NCBI RefSeq assembly: GCF_029868385.1
Contig: NZ_JARWNX010000022.1
Location: forward strand, 1 to 64,000
Origin: Nocardia cyriacigeorgica
Lineage (GTDB): Bacteria; Actinomycetota; Actinomycetes; Mycobacteriales; Mycobacteriaceae
Direction: 5' to 3'
Length of the DNA: 64,000 bases
Both the position numbers and the translations under genes were made by a program. This document shows positions 27,219 through 35,599 of the stretch, one piece after another. How positions within the stretch are numbered: position 1 is the stretch's first letter; the number at the start of each line of letters is the position of its first letter. The notes below the pieces were generated by a model. The model ran no database searches. It saw nothing but the letters and a program-made list of their open reading frames with translations, and was not told where the DNA came from.

Positions 27219-28382
27219 CTAGCGGTGGTCGGCGGTGTTGTCGACGGGCTCCGTGGTGACCTCGAAGAGAGGGCGTGCGGGATCGGGGAGGTCGTAGAGC
27301 GGTGCCAGCGATTCCATGAGGAGCTCGAAGGGCACCAGATCCTCTGGGGCATTGACACCGGGCCGAGCGATGTGACCGCGCAGCAACATTCGCGCGGCCA
27401 TGGCTGCCGGGATCGCGGTAGCGCCGGCCATGCGCCCGCCGGACCAGCGCTGCATGCTGACGGCCGCGCGGGTGGGTCGACCGTCGAGTTCGCCGTGGGC
27501 GAGCGCCCAGAGATTCGGGGTACGGCGAGTTCGGACAGTGTTCGCCGGGCGTTCGATGCCGTCCTCGATCCGGAGTGCGGCGTCGTGCGCGGACACGGTG
27601 CCCGCGTCGACGGCGGCCATGATCGGGGCGATCCCGTCGAACCACCAGGTCGGTCCGGACATGACGTTGTAGCACTGCCGGAGTTCGGGGAAGCGGCGTG
27701 GCAGGGTGATGGTCTCGGGGTGCCCGATCGTGCGGACGTCGATCTCACCCAGGCCGGGGTAGTGCAGCCGCATCGGCTCCAACGGGGTGACCAGCGATGG
27801 CACACTGTCTTTGAGGACCTGGACCTTGCCCGTGCATTCGTGCACGAGGTGCAGCAGCGCGGCGGCAGGGCGGGCACCGCCGGGTTCGCTCTCGGTGCCT
27901 GCCACCAGCCAGCCGGTGTAGAGCTCGTGCACCGTGTCGAGTTCGGCGGCGGCACGCGCGGCCAGGACGTTCGACACTCCGGGGCTGGCGCCCATCCCGA
28001 TGAGGGCGGTGATACCCGCGGCGCGGGCCCGCTCGTCCCATTCGAGGGCGGCGAGAGTCGGTTCCCAGTCGTCGTTGATGTCCACGTAGTCGATTCGGGC
28101 GTCGACGGCTGCGCCGAGCACTCGCTCGCCGAAGATCGTGAACGGGCCGAGGGTGCTGACCACCACGGCCGAGCCTTCGAGGTGCGGCACGAGATCATCG
28201 GCCAGCGCATCGACGACCACCGGCGTGAGCTTGCGCAGTTCGTTCTCGCCCAGGTCGATCAAGGACAGGGCCGACACATCGCGGTCCAGGACTTTGACCT
28301 CGGTGATTTCGTCGAACGAGGTCAGTGTTTCCACTGCCTTGCGTCCCATCGCGCCTGCGCCGCCTACAACTGTTACTCGCAT
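27219..28382 (-). CDS. Saccharopine-dehydrogenase-like NAD(P)-binding protein
   Basis: 387 residues from ATG 28382. N-terminal Rossmann fold (VTVVGGAGAMGRKAVETL) followed by an alpha/beta domain of the saccharopine dehydrogenase NADP-binding family: VVVSTLGPFTIFGERVL, YVDINDDWEPTL, and GMGASPGVSNVLAARAAAEL. Members reduce or oxidise Schiff bases between amino acids and keto acids, or act as carboxynorspermidine-type synthases. Here it stands between a Baeyer-Villiger monooxygenase and the imine-reductase-like gene, which again points to imine or secondary-amine chemistry. Length is normal for the family. Precise substrate unknown. Confidence 0.75.
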   Translation of the reverse strand: MRVTVVGGAGAMGRKAVETLTSFDEITEVKVLDRDVSALSLIDLGENELRKLTPVVVDALADDLVPHLEGSAVVVSTLGPFTIFGERVLGAAVDARIDYVDINDDWEPTLAALEWDERARAAGITALIGMGASPGVSNVLAARAAAELDTVHELYTGWLVAGTESEPGGARPAAALLHLVHECTGKVQVLKDSVPSLVTPLEPMRLHYPGLGEIDVRTIGHPETITLPRRFPELRQCYNVMSGPTWWFDGIAPIMAAVDAGTVSAHDAALRIEDGIERPANTVRTRRTPNLWALAHGELDGRPTRAAVSMQRWSGGRMAGATAIPAAMAARMLLRGHIARPGVNAPEDLVPFELLMESLAPLYDLPDPARPLFEVTTEPVDNTADHR

Positions 28383-28400
28383 TTCGGGTTCTCCTGATCG

Positions 28401-29852
28401 TCAGTTCTCGTAGTGCAGGACGCCGTCGTCCACCGACTCGAGCAGTCGTTGGGTGTCGGCGTAGTTCTGGGGGTTGATCCACGGCGCGCGGTTGCCCTGA
28501 CTGGGGAACTTCCCGACGGCGCGTTGCAGGTAGCCCGAGGTCACATCGGTCACGTAGGGCAGCGAGGGCAGTTCTTCGTCCGCTGTCGCGAGGCGTGGCG
28601 TCACGCGGGAGGCGCCGAGTTCGTCCATATGCCGCAGGACGCGGCACCAGTACTCGTTCACGGCCTCGATGCGCAGGGTCCACGACGCGTTGATGAACCC
28701 GAAGGCGTAGAACAGGTTCGGCACGCCCGACAGGGCCAGGCCCTTATAGGTCCAGCATCGGCCGATGTCGATCGGGACTCCGTCGACGTCGAATGCGGCC
28801 TCACCGCCCATGACCACCTGGAGGCCGGTGGCCTTCACGATCACGTCGGCGTCGATGTGCTGTCCGTCGCGCATCAGCACGCCGGACTCGGTGATGCGGT
28901 CGATATGGCCGGTGGCCACGTCGGCGCGACCGTCACGGATGGCGTGGAAGAGATCGGCGTCGGGCACGACGCAGACTCGCTGGTCCCACGGTTCGTAGTC
29001 GGGCGTGAAGTGCCTGCGCCGGATGTCCTCGCCGACGACCTCGTCGATGGCCTCGAACAGCAGCTTCTTGAAGGTCTCGGGATGGCGTCGGGCTTGGGCG
29101 TAGACCTCTTGCTGGTTGTGCAGATTGCGCAGCCGGATGCGGGAGAACGCCTCCTCGGGTCCGACCTCGCGCCGCAGCTCGACAGCCTCCGGGTCGACTC
29201 CGTTCTCGATGTAGACGTAACCGGGGGAGCGCTGGACCATCGTCACCTTCGCCGCTTCGCGGGCCAGGCTGGGAATGAGCGTCACCGAGGTCGCTCCCGA
29301 GCCGATGACCGCGATGTTCTTGTCGCGGTAGTCGAGGTCCTCGGGCCAGTCCTGGGCGTGGATCACGAGTCCGTCGAAGGTGTCCTCGCCGGGCAGCGTC
29401 GGGTTGAAGCCACCGCGATAGCTGTAGTAGCCGGTGCCGAGATAGACGAACCGGCACCGCAGGGTCTGCCGCCCCGCCGTGGTCTCGACGGTCAGGGTCC
29501 ACCGGTTGTCGCCGCTGTCCCACGAGGCCGCGACCAGGCGGGTGCCGAACCGGATGCGCTCGAGGAGACCGAACTCGCGGGCGGTGTCCTCGAGGTAGTT
29601 CCTGATCGCCTCGCCGGAAGCGATGGCCTCCGGCGCCGTCCAGGGTTTGAAGGCGTAGCCGAGGGTGAACATGTCGCTGTCGGAGCGGATGCCCGGGTAC
29701 CGGAACAGATCCCAGGTGCCACCCACGCCGTCACGCATCTCCAGGATCGTGAAGGTCTTGTCGGGGCAGTCGCGCTGCAATTGGACCGCCGCCGCGATAC
29801 CGGAGATGCCGGCCCCGACGACGATCACGTCGTAATCGTTGGTGCTGTTCAC
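28401..29852 (-). CDS. Type I Baeyer-Villiger monooxygenase (EthA-like)
   Basis: 483 residues from ATG 29852, overlapping the stop of the acyl-CoA ligase (ATGA). Two dinucleotide folds: FAD site VVGAGISGIAAAVQLQRDC and NADPH site VIGSGATSVTLIPSLAREA. Between them lies FDGLVIHAQDWP, which fits the type I Baeyer-Villiger fingerprint FxGxxxHxxxWP exactly. Length and C-terminal region (LFYAFGFINASWTLRIEAVN) are those of the EthA group of Mycobacteriales. The enzyme inserts oxygen beside a carbonyl or oxidises N or S. In the operon it could open a ketone or oxidise an amide or amine nitrogen. Confidence 0.9.
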   Translation of the reverse strand: MNSTNDYDVIVVGAGISGIAAAVQLQRDCPDKTFTILEMRDGVGGTWDLFRYPGIRSDSDMFTLGYAFKPWTAPEAIASGEAIRNYLEDTAREFGLLERIRFGTRLVAASWDSGDNRWTLTVETTAGRQTLRCRFVYLGTGYYSYRGGFNPTLPGEDTFDGLVIHAQDWPEDLDYRDKNIAVIGSGATSVTLIPSLAREAAKVTMVQRSPGYVYIENGVDPEAVELRREVGPEEAFSRIRLRNLHNQQEVYAQARRHPETFKKLLFEAIDEVVGEDIRRRHFTPDYEPWDQRVCVVPDADLFHAIRDGRADVATGHIDRITESGVLMRDGQHIDADVIVKATGLQVVMGGEAAFDVDGVPIDIGRCWTYKGLALSGVPNLFYAFGFINASWTLRIEAVNEYWCRVLRHMDELGASRVTPRLATADEELPSLPYVTDVTSGYLQRAVGKFPSQGNRAPWINPQNYADTQRLLESVDDGVLHYEN

Positions 29853-31336
29853 GGTGAGTCGACTCTTTCCAGGAAGGTGCGGGTGATCGCCCGCCGGTCG
29901 GGTTTGCCGGAGGCGGTGCGCGGCAGCTCGTCGAGCACCGTCCAGTGCTCGGGCACGGCATAGTCGGGCAGCTGAGTGAGGAGGTGGGCCCGTGCGGCGT
30001 CGATGTCGAGGGCACTGGTCGGTCTGAGGATGACGGCGACGGCGACGCGTTCCTGCAAGACCGGATCGGGAACCGCGAAGACAGTGGCCTCGGCGACCGC
30101 GGGCAGGGCGGAGACTTTCGACTCGACGTGGGCGGGCAGCACTTTCTCGCCGCCCCGGTTGATCACGTCATCGACCCGGCCCGACAGCCAGAGCAGTCCG
30201 TCACCGTCGAGGTGGCCGAGATCGCCGGTGCGCAGCCAGGGGCCGCTGATCTTGGCGGCCGTCAGTTCGGGCTGCGCCCAGTACCGGCTCATCCGGGTCG
30301 GTCCCGTGACCCAGACTTCGCCCGCCTCGCCCTCGGGCGCGGGCGCGGGCGTACCGTCCTCTCGCGTCACCTGGATGGTGACGCCCGGAAAGGGCAGCCC
30401 GACGGACTCGCCTTCGGTGATGATCCGGTCCGGCGGCAGGACGGTGCACCCGGAGGTGAACTCGGTCAGGCCGTAACCGTGCAGGAGCACGAGCTGGGGC
30501 CACCGGGTCAGCAGTTCCTCGGACCACGCGGCCGGCATCGGACTGCCGCCGAAGAGCACCACACGCGCCGGTCCGTACGCGGCCGCCGCGTCGTCGGCCA
30601 CCATGAGCAGCCGCAGGATGCTGGGCACGGCGGTCAGGTAGGTGACCGGCCTGCGGCGCAGCTCGGCCAGCGCGTCGGCGGTGCGGTAGCGGCCGAGCAG
30701 GTGGGTGCTGCCGCCCACGGCGAGCAGGGCGCCGAGCTGGTCGTTGAACCCGGTGTTGTGGAACAGCGGGACCAGGACCAGGGTGCTGTCCTCGGAGTTC
30801 AGCCCCGCGCAGTCGGCGATGGTCCGCGCCGCGGCGAGGATCGCGCCGTGGGAGAGGACCGCGCCTTTGGGTGTGCCGGTGGTCCCCGAGGTGAAGCTGA
30901 TGACGGCGTCGTCGTCGGGGCCGGGCCACGGGTGGTCGGCTGCCAGCGGTGGTTGCCGGCAGGCGGCGAGGTCCTCGAGCCGGTAGGTCTGCCGTTCCGA
31001 GGCTCGGGCGAGAGCCTCGTGCGCGCCGTCGTGGGCGACGACGCGGGCGTCGAGGAGGTCGCACTGCTCGCGGAACTGCGCGGGGTTGAGGCGGTTGTTG
31101 GCGGGCGAGACGATCGCACCCAGCCGCAGCCCGGCCAGGTAGGTGACGACCCAGCCGACGGTGTTGTGGCCGACGAGGACGACCCGGTCGCCGGGACGCA
31201 CGCCCAGCTGGACCAGGAGGCCTGCGGCACGTTCGGCGCGCTCGCGCAGCTCGGCGTAGGTCAGCCGCAGGTCTCCGTCGACCAGGGCCTCGGCGGTGCC
31301 GGCCTGGCCCCACACCGTGTGGGGGAGCGTGCTCAT
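29849..31336 (-). CDS. AMP-forming acyl-CoA synthetase
   Basis: 495 residues from ATG 31336, overlapping the amidohydrolase stop (ATGA); its own stop overlaps the monooxygenase start. ANL-superfamily signatures: the P-loop SFTSGTTGTPKGAVLSH, the aromatic/adenine motif LLHGYGLTEFTSG, LRTGDLGHLDGDG and the hinge SGRVDDVINRGGEKVLP with the catalytic Lys near the end (ASGKPDRR). It activates a carboxylic acid to its CoA thioester through an acyl-AMP. In the proposed pathway this would follow release of the free acid by the gamma-glutamyl hydrolase. The acid specificity cannot be read from the sequence. Confidence 0.9.
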   Translation of the reverse strand: MSTLPHTVWGQAGTAEALVDGDLRLTYAELRERAERAAGLLVQLGVRPGDRVVLVGHNTVGWVVTYLAGLRLGAIVSPANNRLNPAQFREQCDLLDARVVAHDGAHEALARASERQTYRLEDLAACRQPPLAADHPWPGPDDDAVISFTSGTTGTPKGAVLSHGAILAAARTIADCAGLNSEDSTLVLVPLFHNTGFNDQLGALLAVGGSTHLLGRYRTADALAELRRRPVTYLTAVPSILRLLMVADDAAAAYGPARVVLFGGSPMPAAWSEELLTRWPQLVLLHGYGLTEFTSGCTVLPPDRIITEGESVGLPFPGVTIQVTREDGTPAPAPEGEAGEVWVTGPTRMSRYWAQPELTAAKISGPWLRTGDLGHLDGDGLLWLSGRVDDVINRGGEKVLPAHVESKVSALPAVAEATVFAVPDPVLQERVAVAVILRPTSALDIDAARAHLLTQLPDYAVPEHWTVLDELPRTASGKPDRRAITRTFLERVDSP

Positions 31337-32088
31337 GAGCGCTCCCCGACCAGGCACCGGGCCCGAGCCTGTGCCACGAGCCAGGGAAAGCAGGGCTCGA
31401 GTTCCACGCTCATCTCGGGATGCCATTGCAGGCCGAGCACGGGGTGTCCGGGCAGTTCGATCGACTCGATCACACCGTCGGGGGCGTGCCCGGAAGCGAT
31501 GAGCCCCGTGCCGAGTTGAGCCACGGCCTGGTGATGCCATGAGTTGACGGGGCACCGGTGACCGTAGAGGTGGGCGGCGAGGGTGCCGTCGGCGAAGGTG
31601 ACCGGGTGCTCCCGTTCCGGTCGCCGGTCCGGGGTGCTCGCCTGGGAGAGGTGGCGCACGGTGGTCTCGACCAGATCGGGAACCAGCGTGCCGCCCAGCG
31701 CGACGTTGAGCACCTGATGGCCGCGGCAGATCCCGAGCACCGGGATGTCGCGTTCCAGGGCGTGGCGCACGAGCGAGATCTCGTAGTCGTCGCGCTGCCG
31801 GTCGATGGTGAGGACTTCGCCACCTCCACCCGCGGTGGGTGGCGGCCCTCCCCAGACCTCGGGATCGATGTCCTGACCGCCGGTCACGATGAGCGCGTCG
31901 ATCCGGTCCACGACCTCGGCGCCCGCGCTCTCATAGGGCAGCTGGACCGGGATGCCGCCTGCCTCGGTGACCTTCATGCCGAACTCGGCCCAGAACATAT
32001 CGACTCGGGCGGTGGCCCACCGCGCGTCGAGCCCGTGCAGCGTGGTAGCGGAGATCCGCCGTCCGGTGATGGCGATCAGCGGTTTCAT
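31333..32088 (-). CDS. PuuD-like gamma-glutamyl amide hydrolase (class I amidotransferase fold)
   Basis: 251 residues from ATG 32088, overlapping the alcohol dehydrogenase stop (ATGA). Class I glutamine amidotransferase fold with the nucleophile elbow GICRGHQVLNVALGG (Cys) and the His/Glu pair in LQWHPEMS, plus the peptidase C26 region ALIVTGGQDIDPEVWG. Best match by pattern is gamma-glutamyl-gamma-aminobutyrate hydrolase PuuD. It hydrolyses gamma-glutamyl amides, releasing glutamate. The presence of a glutamine-synthetase-like gene in the same operon makes a complete gamma-glutamyl carrier cycle, as in putrescine (Puu) and isopropylamine (Ipu) catabolism. Confidence 0.88.
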   Translation of the reverse strand: MKPLIAITGRRISATTLHGLDARWATARVDMFWAEFGMKVTEAGGIPVQLPYESAGAEVVDRIDALIVTGGQDIDPEVWGGPPPTAGGGGEVLTIDRQRDDYEISLVRHALERDIPVLGICRGHQVLNVALGGTLVPDLVETTVRHLSQASTPDRRPEREHPVTFADGTLAAHLYGHRCPVNSWHHQAVAQLGTGLIASGHAPDGVIESIELPGHPVLGLQWHPEMSVELEPCFPWLVAQARARCLVGERS

Positions 32089-33191
32089 GCCTGCCTCCTG
32101 ATATCGGCGACGACGCGGGTCGGACCGCCCTGCCGCATGCGTTCGAAGCCCTCGTTGATCTCGTCGAGCCGCACGAAGGCCGAGAGCATGTCGTCCAGAT
32201 TCAGCCGTCCCTGCTGGTAGAAACCGACGTAGCGCGGGATGTCGGTGGGGAATTGGTTCGAGCCCAGGAAGGCGCCCTGGAGGCGCTTCTCCGATACGAA
32301 GAGTTCCGAGGCGCGGATCGAGACCGGCTGACTGTCGGGAACCAGGCCGAGCACGGTCGCGGTGCCACCGGGACCGAGCATGGCGAAGGCTTGCTCGACG
32401 GTGCCCGCGAAGCCGATGGCCTCGAACGAATAGTCGACGCCACCGCCGGTGAGCTCGCGAACCGCCTCGACGCTGTCGGTAGTGGCAGCGTCCACGGTGG
32501 CGGTGGCACCGAAGCCGATCGCATCGTCCAGGCGTGCCTTGTTGGTGTCGACCGCGATGATCTCGGCCGCCCCGGCCAGCTTCGCTCCCTGGATCGCGGC
32601 GATACCGACGCCCCCGCATCCGAGGACCGCCACTGTCGACCCCGGCTCGACCCGCGCGCTGCGGAACACCGCGCTGATACCGGTGACGACCGCGCACCCG
32701 AGCACCGACGCCGCGGCCAGGGGCATCGACTCGGGGATCACCACCAGCGAATGCCGGTGCACGACCATCGCGGTCGCGAACGCGCCCAGCCCAGCCGTCG
32801 GGTGCACGGCCTGCCCCACCCCGTTGGTGAGGACCGGACGGGTGCGTTCACGCAGGCGACCACGCCCGGCGCACAGGGTCATCCGCCCGGCGAGGCAGAA
32901 CCGGCAGGTGCCGCAATACGAGCTCAGACACGTGACGACGTGATCTCCCACGCGCACGCCGGTCACCCGGTCGCCGACGCGGCGGACCACCCCGGAAGCC
33001 TCGTGGCCGAGCACCGTCGGGCAACTGGCGGGCCAGACGCCTTCGATCTCGTGCAGGTCGGAACGGCACAGGCCGGCGTAGTGGACGTCGACCAGCACCT
33101 CGTCGGGGCCCGGGTCGTCGAGCCGGAGGGTTTCCAGCTCGAGTTTGCCCGGAGCCGTATTGAGGACGGCGGCAACGACTTCTTCGGTCAT
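32085..33191 (-). CDS. Zinc-dependent alcohol dehydrogenase (MDR family)
   Basis: 368 residues from ATG 33191, which overlaps the aldehyde dehydrogenase stop (ATGA). Catalytic zinc Cys in YAGLCRSDLHEIEG, the GHEASG motif, four structural-zinc cysteines in CGTCRFCLAGRMTLC and the NAD fold VAVLGCGGVGIAAIQGAKL. A class III-like medium-chain dehydrogenase of normal length. It would oxidise an alcohol intermediate to the aldehyde used by the next enzyme. The longer open frame upstream is a shadow of the aldehyde dehydrogenase. Confidence 0.92.
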   Translation of the reverse strand: MTEEVVAAVLNTAPGKLELETLRLDDPGPDEVLVDVHYAGLCRSDLHEIEGVWPASCPTVLGHEASGVVRRVGDRVTGVRVGDHVVTCLSSYCGTCRFCLAGRMTLCAGRGRLRERTRPVLTNGVGQAVHPTAGLGAFATAMVVHRHSLVVIPESMPLAAASVLGCAVVTGISAVFRSARVEPGSTVAVLGCGGVGIAAIQGAKLAGAAEIIAVDTNKARLDDAIGFGATATVDAATTDSVEAVRELTGGGVDYSFEAIGFAGTVEQAFAMLGPGGTATVLGLVPDSQPVSIRASELFVSEKRLQGAFLGSNQFPTDIPRYVGFYQQGRLNLDDMLSAFVRLDEINEGFERMRQGGPTRVVADIRRQA

Positions 33192-34675
33192 AGTGCGATC
33201 CAGGTGTGCTTGAGGTGCGTGTACTTGTCCAGGGCGTAGGTGCCCTTGTCGGCGCCGTTGCCCGACAGCTTCCGTCCGCCGAACGGGGTGGCGGGCACGC
33301 CCTCCTCGTAGGAGTTGACCCAGACGTTGCCGACCTCGAGGCCGCGCGCCATGCGGTGGATGCGCGAGACATCGCGGGTCCACACCGACGCGGCGAGTCC
33401 GAATTCGGTGTCGTTGGCCAGGCGCAGCGCCTCCGGCTCGTCCCGGAACGGCTGAACGCACACGACGGGTCCGAAGATCTCCTCGCGGGCGACCTGCATG
33501 GAGGCATTGGTCCCGGTGAAGACGGCGGGCGCGACCGTCGATCGATCGGCGTCGACAGCCTGGTCGCTGCCGGTGTGCAGGGTGGCGCCGTCGTGCAGGC
33601 CGGAGGTGATGTACTCGAGCACCGTGCCGCACTGGCTGCGGCTGCTCAGCGGCCCGAGATCGGTCGCCGGGTCGAGGGGGTCACCGATGCGCAGCCGCTC
33701 CGCGCCGATCCGGACACCTTCGACCACCTCGTCGTAGACCGACTGCTCCACATACAGGCGGCTTCCCGCCGTGCACATCTGTCCGGTGTTGAAGGTGAAC
33801 GCCCAGACAGCGGTCTTGATCGCGGCCTCGAGATCGGGCGCGTCGGCGAAGATGATGTTCGGCGACTTGCCGCCGAGCTCGAGCGAGACCGTCTTGCCGT
33901 TGGACACCGCGGAGTCGCCGAGCAGGCGCAGACCGACTTCGGTCGATCCGGTGAAGGCGATGCAGGCGATGCGGGGATGCCTGCTCAATGCCGTGCCGAC
34001 GGTGGCGCCGCGCCCGGTGACGACGTGGAACACACCGTCGGGAAGTCCGGCGAGACTGCTCAGTTCCGCGAGCCGGAGCGAGGAGACCGAGGTCTGCAAG
34101 GCCGGCTTGAGGATGAGGCTGTTGCCCGCCATCAGGGCGGGCGCGATCTTGAGCATCGCCAGGCTGAGCGGGAAGTTCCAGGGCGTGATGGCCGCGACGA
34201 CGCCGACCGGTTCGCGGGTGACCAGTGCCAAGGCGTCGGTCAGGCCGCGGGGCGAGGCGTCCATGAGCTTGTCCGCGAGCTGGCCGTACCAGCGCAGCAG
34301 CTTCGACGTGGAGGCGACTTCGATCTCGCGGGCGTCGCGGAAGGGCTTGCCCATCTCGCGTGAGACGAGCACGGCGAGTTCGTCGGCGTGCCGGTCGATC
34401 AGGTCTGCCCAGGCGATGAGGATCGCGCCGCGGGCCGCCGGCGACATCCTGGACCAGGAGCCACCTTCGAACGTCGCCGTCGCCTTCTTGACCATGCGGT
34501 CGACGTCGGTCGCCGAGGCCCCGGGCACGTGGGTGAACACCGCGTCGGCCCACGGATCCCGCAGCGGAAGGGTCTCGAAGTCGGCCGCCTCGGCCCAGCC
34601 CCCGCCGTCCCACATCCCGAAGGAGGTGGGGACGGCGGCAGCCAGGTCGCGCAACTGGGCGGGTGTGGCAGACAT
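33188..34675 (-). CDS. NAD(P)-dependent aldehyde dehydrogenase
   Basis: 495 residues from ATG 34675, sharing one base with the stop of the upstream dioxygenase gene (TGATG). Complete ALDH superfamily signatures: ITPWNFPLSLAMLKIAPAL, FTGSTEVGLRLL, the catalytic Glu in SLELGGKSPNI and the catalytic Cys in FNTGQMCTAGSRLYVE. In a Puu-like pathway this would oxidise a gamma-glutamyl-aminoaldehyde to the acid, after which the PuuD-like enzyme removes glutamate. Order and coupling with the alcohol dehydrogenase support consecutive alcohol-aldehyde-acid steps. Confidence 0.93.
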   Translation of the reverse strand: MSATPAQLRDLAAAVPTSFGMWDGGGWAEAADFETLPLRDPWADAVFTHVPGASATDVDRMVKKATATFEGGSWSRMSPAARGAILIAWADLIDRHADELAVLVSREMGKPFRDAREIEVASTSKLLRWYGQLADKLMDASPRGLTDALALVTREPVGVVAAITPWNFPLSLAMLKIAPALMAGNSLILKPALQTSVSSLRLAELSSLAGLPDGVFHVVTGRGATVGTALSRHPRIACIAFTGSTEVGLRLLGDSAVSNGKTVSLELGGKSPNIIFADAPDLEAAIKTAVWAFTFNTGQMCTAGSRLYVEQSVYDEVVEGVRIGAERLRIGDPLDPATDLGPLSSRSQCGTVLEYITSGLHDGATLHTGSDQAVDADRSTVAPAVFTGTNASMQVAREEIFGPVVCVQPFRDEPEALRLANDTEFGLAASVWTRDVSRIHRMARGLEVGNVWVNSYEEGVPATPFGGRKLSGNGADKGTYALDKYTHLKHTWIAL

Positions 34676-35553
34676 CAGGCCTCGACTCCGGTGAGCAGCC
34701 CGGCGCCTTCGATGTCGCCGAGCACGACCTTCGGGTCCGCCATCTCGCCGTTGTGCTCGACCCAGCCCATGTACGGGTTGGAGGCCGTGTAACCCAAGAG
34801 CTCCTGGATCGGCCGCGGGATCTGCTTGACCTCGTCCAGGGACAGCGACAGATAGTGGTTCTCCTCCTGACGGAGGTAGCCGCGGGCGATCCCGAGGATG
34901 GCGCCGGTGCGGATCGAGTCCTTGGAGACGTTCTGCCCGCCGCCGTGGTAGGTCCCGCCGAGCCACATGACGGCGGACCCGGCGCTCATCTCGGCGGGGA
35001 TCGTCTCGCCGTCCTCGGGCATCCGCTCGTCGTCCCACAGGTGGCTGCCGGGGATGACGCGGGTGGCGCCGTTCTCCTCGGTGAAGTCCGACAGGCCGAT
35101 CATCATGCCGATCGCGTCGGTCTTACCGGGGTGCACGGTGTAGAAGATGCTGTCGTCGCGATGCAGGGGCTGGCGGCCCTGACCCGGGTGGATCTGGATG
35201 CACTGGGTGGCGCCGATCTGCAACGTCGGGGTCTCGTCGACACGGTCCTGGCCGTACCACATGCCCTTGGGCGGACACAGGAAATGCTGCGCCGTCCCTT
35301 GGAACACGGGGCTGAGCGCGGCCGTATCGAGTCCTCGGGTGTGCTTCAAGATCCTGCCGAGGCGGCGGGTCCTGGTTCCGGCGAAGTACTCGTCCTTGCC
35401 GTCCGGCGTCGCCTGCATCAGGGGCAACAGGTCATTCCTGACCGTCTCGAGCTGCTCCGCGGTGAGCAGGTCGGGAAGGCGGACGACGCCGTCCCGTTCC
35501 AGGATCTCGATGGCCTCGGCGGCAGTCGTGGCATCGCTGAGCTGTGTGGACAT
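34675..35553 (-). CDS. Phytanoyl-CoA dioxygenase (PhyH) family Fe(II)/2-oxoglutarate oxygenase
   Basis: 292 residues from ATG 35553. The facial triad is visible: HxD in PLHRDDSIFYT and the distal His in GTYHGGGQN, followed by the 2-oxoglutarate Arg in SIRTGAIL. The double-stranded beta-helix core has normal PhyH spacing (IGLSDFTEENGATRVIPGSH). These enzymes hydroxylate aliphatic carbons using O2 and 2-oxoglutarate. Located directly after the glutamine-synthetase-like gene, it could hydroxylate the carbon next to the nitrogen of a gamma-glutamyl amide, or another aliphatic position, producing the alcohol or aldehyde for the following dehydrogenases. Confidence 0.88.
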   Translation of the reverse strand: MSTQLSDATTAAEAIEILERDGVVRLPDLLTAEQLETVRNDLLPLMQATPDGKDEYFAGTRTRRLGRILKHTRGLDTAALSPVFQGTAQHFLCPPKGMWYGQDRVDETPTLQIGATQCIQIHPGQGRQPLHRDDSIFYTVHPGKTDAIGMMIGLSDFTEENGATRVIPGSHLWDDERMPEDGETIPAEMSAGSAVMWLGGTYHGGGQNVSKDSIRTGAILGIARGYLRQEENHYLSLSLDEVKQIPRPIQELLGYTASNPYMGWVEHNGEMADPKVVLGDIEGAGLLTGVEA

Positions 35554-35599
35554 GGTGTTCTTCCTTCGTGTGGGTTGAGGGGTTGCCGTGGGTGGGTGC